The translations under genes and the position numbers were made by a program. A stretch of DNA of 64,000 bases from an uncultured bacterium. GTDB lineage: Bacteria; Cyanobacteriota; Vampirovibrionia; Gastranaerophilales; Gastranaerophilaceae. Positions 59,672 to 64,000 of the stretch are shown here, piece by piece (position 1 is the first letter of the stretch; each line of letters opens with the position of its first letter). The stretch spans positions 186,001 to 250,000 of the forward strand of contig CAPQCU010000001.1 of NCBI GenBank assembly GCA_948684385.1. Direction: 5' to 3'. The notes under the pieces are model-generated. The model did not search any database. It worked only from the letters and a program-made list of their open reading frames with translations, and was not told where the DNA came from.

Positions 59672-60737
59672 TTATAAGCTCCTTTAAATTATTAAGTGAT
59701 TTTGCATAAAGCTCATCTTTATATTTTTTAAGCGCGTCTTGCATTTTTGAGTATTCTTCCGGACTCATTTTAATGCCTTTTTCAAAAGCTTTTGAATAGT
59801 CTTTGTCTTCTGAGTATAAAATCGCATTTTCGCTGTTAAATCCGTTGAGCGGAGCAAACTCTTCAAGAATAATACAAGGCTTAACAAACCCGTAAACCAG
59901 CTGGAAAGTACCGCTTGTGCCGGTTGTATTGTATCTTAAGTGCTGCTCGTTTCCTTTGCTATATGAAGTCAGGATAAAATCAGCTTTTTCGATTTCATTA
60001 TACATTTTGTCAAATGGAAGCCTGCCTTTGATGTCAAAATATTGCTGAAGTTCTTTCGGAAGTTTTTTGACGTGACCTTTTCCGACAACTGTAATTTTGA
60101 AATTGCGAATACCTTTTTCGTGAAGCTCTTTTGCTGCGTTAATGATTAGCTCGTTGTTGTTTCTTTTTCCCTGAATAGCACCGATTGTAATAAAGTTTAC
60201 GACATCTTCATTTTTTGGCGTAATTTCGATTTCTCCAAAATAATGCGGGTTAACAACTACAGATTTTACACCTTTGTAATTCAGCTCACGCAGAGTGATT
60301 AAGCTTTCCCTCCAGCTTCCGTTATCAGCAGCGTTTTTGCAGTCGTGTGAAACAAAGAAAAGTTTTTTGCGGTCAACTTTCGGATTAAAATGTTCAAAAC
60401 ATTCATCAAAATGAATTTCGTCACAAAGCTTACCGGAAGTTGTAACAAGGACTCCTTTTACATCTGATAAATCAGAGTTTAAAATAAACTTTTTGATATC
60501 TTTTTGGCTAAGTTTATTCAAAGAAATATTTTCATCTTTATATCTTGAAAACAATCCTTCTTTGTATCTTTCCGGAGTAAGTAAAACAGAAACATGATAT
60601 CCTAAATCTCTTAAATATTTAGCGTATCCGGGGATAACTTCGCTGTGCGATTTGCTGCACGGTTCCCACAAAAGAAAGGTATTTTCTTTTATGACCGGCT
60701 TTTTCTGTCCGAAAAACTTACTAAAAATATTCTCCAC
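59664..60737 (-). CDS. GT-B fold glycosyltransferase, first gene of the operon
   Basis: 357 residues from GTG at 60737, with AGGAGA upstream. Two Rossmann-like halves: residues 20-170 (FLLWEPCSKSHSEVIPGYAK) and a C-terminal donor-binding half (VNFITIGAIQGKRNNNELII, KITVVGKGHVKKLP, ILTSYSKGNEQ). It is probably a GT4- or GT1-like transferase; the EX7E-type motif is not clear. It begins the twelve-gene surface polysaccharide operon. Confidence 0.68.
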   Translation of the reverse strand: MENIFSKFFGQKKPVIKENTFLLWEPCSKSHSEVIPGYAKYLRDLGYHVSVLLTPERYKEGLFSRYKDENISLNKLSQKDIKKFILNSDLSDVKGVLVTTSGKLCDEIHFDECFEHFNPKVDRKKLFFVSHDCKNAADNGSWRESLITLRELNYKGVKSVVVNPHYFGEIEITPKNEDVVNFITIGAIQGKRNNNELIINAAKELHEKGIRNFKITVVGKGHVKKLPKELQQYFDIKGRLPFDKMYNEIEKADFILTSYSKGNEQHLRYNTTGTSGTFQLVYGFVKPCIILEEFAPLNGFNSENAILYSEDKDYSKAFEKGIKMSPEEYSKMQDALKKYKDELYAKSLNNLKELING

Positions 60738-60893
60738 ACGACTCTCCTATTCTAATTTAATACTACTACTTAAAGCCCGTAAATCAATAGACAAAAATAA
60801 TAAAATATATTAAAATATATTTGTAGGGCTTAGCACATACGCTACTTCGTCATACACAATTTATGAAGAAATTGGACGAAAGGAGGGTTGGCT

Positions 60894-60968
60894 ATGACAA
60901 GGCTTATAATAAAAATCGCCATCACGGCAATGATAGCGATTTTTCAAATTATTTTAATCTTGTTGTAG
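60894..60968 (+). CDS. Small hydrophobic peptide, module G (candidate type I toxin)
   Basis: A 24-residue peptide, MTRLIIKIAITAMIAIFQI then ILILL: basic N-terminus and a fully hydrophobic rest. GGAGG at 60882-60886 lies 7 nt before ATG at 60894. Promoter TAGACA (60788-60793), 17 nt, TAAAAT (60811-60816). Leader hairpin TTCGTC (60846-60851) with GACGAA (60875-60880); its loop holds TGAAG (60864-60868), which recurs past the stop at 60973-60977. Least similar peptide of the subfamily, but with the same leader. Confidence 0.63.
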   Translation: MTRLIIKIAITAMIAIFQIILILL

Positions 60969-61021
60969 GGTGTGAAGCTGAACCTTTAAGCAAGCTTTAG
61001 TTTTAAAGGTTCACGCCCTAC
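60905..61021 (-). ncRNA. Antisense RNA of module G (candidate type I antitoxin)
   Basis: Minus-strand promoter TTGACA (61051-61056), 17 nt, AATAAT (61028-61033). The RNA starts near GTAGGGCGTGAACC, which folds with the GGTTCA part of its own 5' region, crosses the peptide gene and ends at AAAAATCGC/GCGATTTTT (60911-60919 and 60936-60944), a stem inside the coding sequence. Confidence 0.58.
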
Positions 61022-61062
61022 TTTTATATTATTTACCATTTTCAGCCATTTGTCAATCGCCT

Positions 61063-63294
61063 TTACCCGCGCGTCAGCGACAACAATATTTCCTGCGGAA
61101 TGTAAGTATTTTTTACTCCGGAATCAGTGTTTGCCATAAAAAATTCAACGGTCTCACCTGCTTCTATTCCAAGCTTTTCAAACGGAATACAGATGTCAAT
61201 TACATCTTTGTAAACAATTTTAATTTCTTCCGGATTATCAAGTGTCCACATATTCGGATGCAGAACCGCTGTAAGCCTAGGAGGATAAAGCGTGTCTTTA
61301 ACCAGAGTTAAAGTAAGCTCGTGCTCAAACTTTTCGGTCAAAATCGGATAAGGGTTATCTGTTTTACTTATAAGCCTTATGTATGCTCTGTTACCTACTC
61401 TCGAAGCGTTTCTTGTGTAAATATAAAACTGGTTAATTCTGTCTACAAAACTTATTTCTCCAGAACCTTTGTTAACGTGGAGCCTGAAATAAATATTACT
61501 TTCATCGCACCCGAAAAGGATTTTATCAACATTCTTGTTCTCTCTAAAAACAGGACCGTCTAAAAGACTTAGTGAGCCTGCGTTATACCAGTCGTCATAA
61601 CTTGAACTTAATCCGTCAATTCTTGGTGAAATCTTTCTTTTAGGATGCCTGAACGGAACCTCTACAGATGTAATCAAAGTTTTGTCAAGATATTCCGGAT
61701 ATTGTCTGCCAAATATAATGTACACGTTCTTAAGCCGTTCTCTGAACATGTAATCAAAAACATAATCCTGACCGGAATTATTCGGTTCACCGTACCACCA
61801 GAACCAGTCGCTGCCTTCTGCAATTAAGATTTCGCGCTTAGCGTATTTGATGTTCGTGTTTTTGGGGTCTTCTTTTACAAATCTTTCAAAATCGTCTTTT
61901 GTGTTTTTTAAATACGCCCACGCTTTGTTTTTTTCACTTTCACCTATCCAGTACCGGAATGTTTTGTCAATCCAGGAGCCTGAATAAATCTTTTTTAGAG
62001 TTTTTTTGTGATTGTCTTTTTGGATGTAATCACTTATTAAAACTGTTTCAAGGGTCGGGTCGTTTTCTATCATTCCGTAAATGTTTTCAAGAAAATCTTT
62101 ACCGTCGTTTTGATAATTCTCCCAGCAGTTTTCGCAGTCGGAAGCGATTGTGAGCAAATGTGTTTCGTCAGGAGAGACAAGAAGCTTGTTTTGAATCATT
62201 TTAATTTTTTCAAACAAATCTCCTGCTGCCATTTTCGGGTTAATTCCTGCGTATTCAAAGTTTATGAGATTTGGAATAGAACGGTCTCTAAAAATTACAT
62301 TTATTCCGCTTGTTTCATAGTTGTAAACTTTTAAAAGATGATAAGGGTCGTTCAAGTTTCCTTTAAAATCACGTACGAAATCAAAATTAATTGAATTTGC
62401 AAGTACTCCTTCATCAGAAATTGTCCATTCAATTCCTTCTTTAGCAAGCAGGTTTAAAGTTTTTGTGCCGAGACAAAGCTCCGGCGGCCACATACCTTTC
62501 GGGCGGACACCAAAAACTTCTTCTATTCTGTCTAACGCACTTCGTATTTGTAATTTAGCATCATCAAGCATTCCAAGATTTTGCGGAAGTCCTTCGGTTG
62601 TGATTACTGATTTTGTTGAAGATTTTATATCAATCAAAATCGGCAGGATTGCGTGGTAGTAAGGACTTGTTGTAAGTTCAATTCTTCCGGTTTGGATATA
62701 TTTTTTGTAAGTTGGAATAATCTCCCGTATAATTTGTTTCTGGATATCAATTATTTCAATTCGGTCTTCTTTAGTGTATCCGGTTTGTTTTGCCCATAAA
62801 TCTTTTAAGCGGGGATATCTGTCAAAGTGAGTCGGGTCAATCCAGACAAGGTTAAATAAAGCCATCAAATCGGAAATTTCCTGAGCAGAAAAATCGTTAA
62901 TATCTGCAGCGTCTTTTGCGAAACGTTTCTGGTAAAGATTTTTGTAAGTTTCGCTCCTGTAAATCATTGTTTCAAACTTAGAGCTGAAAAAATTGTTTAA
63001 GATAAACGCTTTTTCTTCATCCGTAAGAGTTTCGGAGTCAGATACAGTAAGTTCCGAATGAATATCGTGATATCCGTTTTCTGTGTAATCAAGAATTGAG
63101 TCAAGAAGCGCCGGAACGAGGTTGAAGTTTAGCTTAAGTTTCGGAAACTTTTCAAGAATAAGAACCATATCGAGGTAATCTTTGACTGCGTGAAGCCTTA
63201 CCCACGGCATTAAATATGTTCCTTCGAGTTCGTAAACCGGTTGGTGCATATGCCAGTAAACAGCAAGAGAAAGTTTCTTCACACGCGTATTCAT
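61063..63294 (-). CDS. Glycoside hydrolase family 57 amylase/glucanotransferase
   Basis: About 743 residues from ATG at 63294; the longer reading lies upstream of its promoter. GH57 conserved regions: LAVYWHMHQPVYE (region 1), GMWPPELCLG (nucleophile region usually contains the Glu), EWTISDEGVL and SDCENCWENY with the acid-base Asp. A C-terminal DOMON/glucodextranase-like domain (about 540-740; NVDKILFGCDESNIYFRLHV) follows. It acts on alpha-glucan, as amylopullulanase-like or 4-alpha-glucanotransferase enzymes do; no signal peptide, so the likely substrate is stored glycogen. Confidence 0.87.
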   Translation of the reverse strand: MNTRVKKLSLAVYWHMHQPVYELEGTYLMPWVRLHAVKDYLDMVLILEKFPKLKLNFNLVPALLDSILDYTENGYHDIHSELTVSDSETLTDEEKAFILNNFFSSKFETMIYRSETYKNLYQKRFAKDAADINDFSAQEISDLMALFNLVWIDPTHFDRYPRLKDLWAKQTGYTKEDRIEIIDIQKQIIREIIPTYKKYIQTGRIELTTSPYYHAILPILIDIKSSTKSVITTEGLPQNLGMLDDAKLQIRSALDRIEEVFGVRPKGMWPPELCLGTKTLNLLAKEGIEWTISDEGVLANSINFDFVRDFKGNLNDPYHLLKVYNYETSGINVIFRDRSIPNLINFEYAGINPKMAAGDLFEKIKMIQNKLLVSPDETHLLTIASDCENCWENYQNDGKDFLENIYGMIENDPTLETVLISDYIQKDNHKKTLKKIYSGSWIDKTFRYWIGESEKNKAWAYLKNTKDDFERFVKEDPKNTNIKYAKREILIAEGSDWFWWYGEPNNSGQDYVFDYMFRERLKNVYIIFGRQYPEYLDKTLITSVEVPFRHPKRKISPRIDGLSSSYDDWYNAGSLSLLDGPVFRENKNVDKILFGCDESNIYFRLHVNKGSGEISFVDRINQFYIYTRNASRVGNRAYIRLISKTDNPYPILTEKFEHELTLTLVKDTLYPPRLTAVLHPNMWTLDNPEEIKIVYKDVIDICIPFEKLGIEAGETVEFFMANTDSGVKNTYIPQEILLSLTRG

Positions 63295-63301
63295 AACAGA
63301 G

Positions 63302-63330
63302 ATTATAGCCTGAAAAATGAGTTTTTTCAA
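63302..63330 (-). promoter_or_regulatory. Promoter of leaderless GH57 gene
   Basis: Minus-strand TTGAAA (63325-63330), 17 nt, TATAAT (63302-63307), then 7 nt to the ATG at 63294. Both hexamers are strong and there is no ribosome-binding site. It lies just past the tRNA terminator. Confidence 0.6.
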
Positions 63331-63337
63331 GGCAAAT

Positions 63338-63360
63338 AAAAAGAGGCACAAAGTGCCTCT
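63338..63360 (-). terminator. Rho-independent terminator of tRNA-Leu
   Basis: AGAGGCAC and GTGCCTCT around a TTT loop on the minus strand, followed by a T-rich tail; the stem is also bordered by A5, so it could work in both directions. Confidence 0.85.
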
Positions 63361-63367
63361 TTTTATT

Positions 63368-63451
63368 TGCCGATGGCCGGGGTCGAACCGGCACGTAGTT
63401 GCCTACACCAGATTTTGAGTCTGGCACGTCTACCAATTCCATCACATCGGC
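63368..63451 (-). tRNA. tRNA-Leu (CAA)
   Basis: 84 nt without CCA. Acceptor GCCGATG pairs with CATCGGC; D-arm contains GGTAGACG; the anticodon stem CCAGA/TCTGG carries loop CTCAAAA (anticodon CAA, reading UUG); a long variable arm (GTGTAGGCAACTAC) marks a class II tRNA; the T-arm is GCCGGTTCGACCCCGGC. Discriminator A; CCA is not encoded. Confidence 0.97.
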
Positions 63452-63503
63452 TTACGCTAAGTTTCATTAAATCAGAAACAAAATTAAATATCAAGCCTGT
63501 TAG

Positions 63504-63803
63504 CTAGCGCGGAATTACGTAGCCCCAGATTGGTTTACAATTTTCATCATACAAAGTTATATAAGTTACTCTGATTTTTTTGCATCTGCGTTTTTTCATG
63601 TAACCGTTTCCGTAAACGATTGAAGACACGTAAACATCACCGATTTTTTGCTCGTACTTGTCGATAAACTCGGCTTTAGAAACAATTTTTACCGGACACT
63701 CACATTCATTTGTGTATTTTTCTGTTAAGTATTTGGAACATTCACTTGCGTTTGCCGGAAGCAAAAATAAGCTAAATAATAATATTAAAAACAATCTCTT
63801 CAT
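63504..63803 (-). CDS. Small secreted protein, unknown function
   Basis: 99 residues. A signal peptide (LFLILLFSLFLLPANA) is cleaved near residue 19. The mature part has six Cys (SECSKYL, NECECPVKI, RRCKKI, ENCKP), suggesting a disulfide-stabilised or metal-binding small domain, and ends WGYVIPR. No family recognised. Leaderless start predicted. Confidence 0.55.
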   Translation of the reverse strand: MKRLFLILLFSLFLLPANASECSKYLTEKYTNECECPVKIVSKAEFIDKYEQKIGDVYVSSIVYGNGYMKKRRCKKIRVTYITLYDENCKPIWGYVIPR

Positions 63804-63809
63804 ATTTAA

Positions 63810-63818
63810 ATAATATCA
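63810..63818 (-). promoter_or_regulatory. Extended -10, leaderless small secreted gene
   Basis: Minus-strand TGATATTAT ends 6 nt before the ATG at 63803; no ribosome-binding site. Confidence 0.5.
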
Positions 63819-63894
63819 TAAATATTTTCATGCTAGAATATCTTTTAGTACAGTTTCTTTCGAGGGTTGTCGATTGAAGCGGAAAGGAAAAAAT

Positions 63895-64000
63895 ATGGAA
63901 AAGAACAACGAGAATTTGCATGTACTCAGACATTCATGCTCACACATCATGGCACAAGCTGTACAAAAGCTGTTCCCACAGGCAAAGTTAGCTATCGGGC
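63895..64000 (+). CDS. thrS: Threonyl-tRNA synthetase, 5' part only
   Basis: Only 35 codons before the window ends. ENLHVLRHSCSHIMAQAVQK, then LFPQAKLAIG, is the start of the N2 editing domain with its HxxxH zinc-like motif. The protein appears to begin directly at N2, without the N-terminal TGS domain found in many ThrRS. AAAGGA upstream supports ATG at 63895. Partial, so the full domain set cannot be checked. Confidence 0.85.
   Translation, partial: MEKNNENLHVLRHSCSHIMAQAVQKLFPQAKLAIG

Noticed and set aside
63152..63445. 97-residue minus-strand ORF across the tRNA
   Set aside because: It reads through tRNA-Leu and its terminator into the GH57 gene in another frame.
63804..63894. T-box leader ahead of thrS
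   Set aside because: Only about 90 bp, with no T-box sequence or specifier-loop structure seen.

Overview
The window is AT-rich, densely packed chromosomal DNA with a bacterial (not phage or plasmid) gene complement. The mix of flagellar fliFGHI, a chemotaxis/c-di-GMP signalling block, MEP-pathway ispG, an anaerobic four-subunit 2-oxoacid:ferredoxin oxidoreductase, an alpha-type glutamine synthetase behind an NtcA-like box, and lineage-specific proteins with MKIAPIN- or FRGK-type N-termini suggests a gut member of the non-photosynthetic cyanobacterial sister group (Vampirovibrionia/Melainabacteria, Gastranaerophilales-like). That placement is inference; no rRNA is present.

Layout. 1-12.5 kb: a LysM protein, two tandem small-peptide/antisense modules, a solute-binding lipoprotein, a large acidic membrane protein, then a signalling block (double CheW, REC-GGDEF, MCP, hybrid CheA). 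12.5-18 kb: ispG, aroC-aroK-aroB and a P-loop ATPase. 18-23 kb: fliF-fliG-fliH-fliI. 23-35 kb: housekeeping (PHP phosphoesterase, murF, mnmE, yidD), a PilZ protein, a CLC transporter, a polyprenyl-phosphate type GT2, a YdjC deacetylase and a phospholipase D-like protein. 35-50 kb: recA, glnA, coaX, paired WYL regulators, engB, xerC, ferritin, korABCD and a zinc peptidase. 50.3-60.7 kb: a twelve-gene minus-strand surface-polysaccharide operon with a dTDP-3-acetamido-3,6-dideoxyhexose (Fuc3NAc or Qui3NAc) branch. 61-64 kb: a GH57 enzyme, tRNA-Leu and the start of thrS.

The most striking content is a family of seven intergenic modules (about 955-1249, 1272-1564, 12485-12752, 22896-23158, 38325-38616, 42962-43227, 60788-61056). 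Each encodes a 21-26 residue hydrophobic peptide behind a strong Shine-Dalgarno, and a convergent antisense RNA driven by TTGACA-N17-AATAAT. None was long enough to be seen as an ordinary ORF. Within each module a short sequence in the peptide mRNA leader recurs in the antisense RNA region, and the shared sequence differs from copy to copy, as expected for cognate antisense pairs. The termini are complementary and covary. This is the architecture of type I toxin-antitoxin systems, in two subfamilies: A, B, E and C, D, F, G.

A second theme is transcription without leaders: at least eleven genes have a -10 hexamer (often extended, TGN-TATAAT-like) exactly 6 or 7 nt before the start codon and no Shine-Dalgarno, so the mRNA should begin at or next to the start codon. 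Genes are tightly coupled (4-17 nt overlaps) and several convergent pairs share or abut stop codons.
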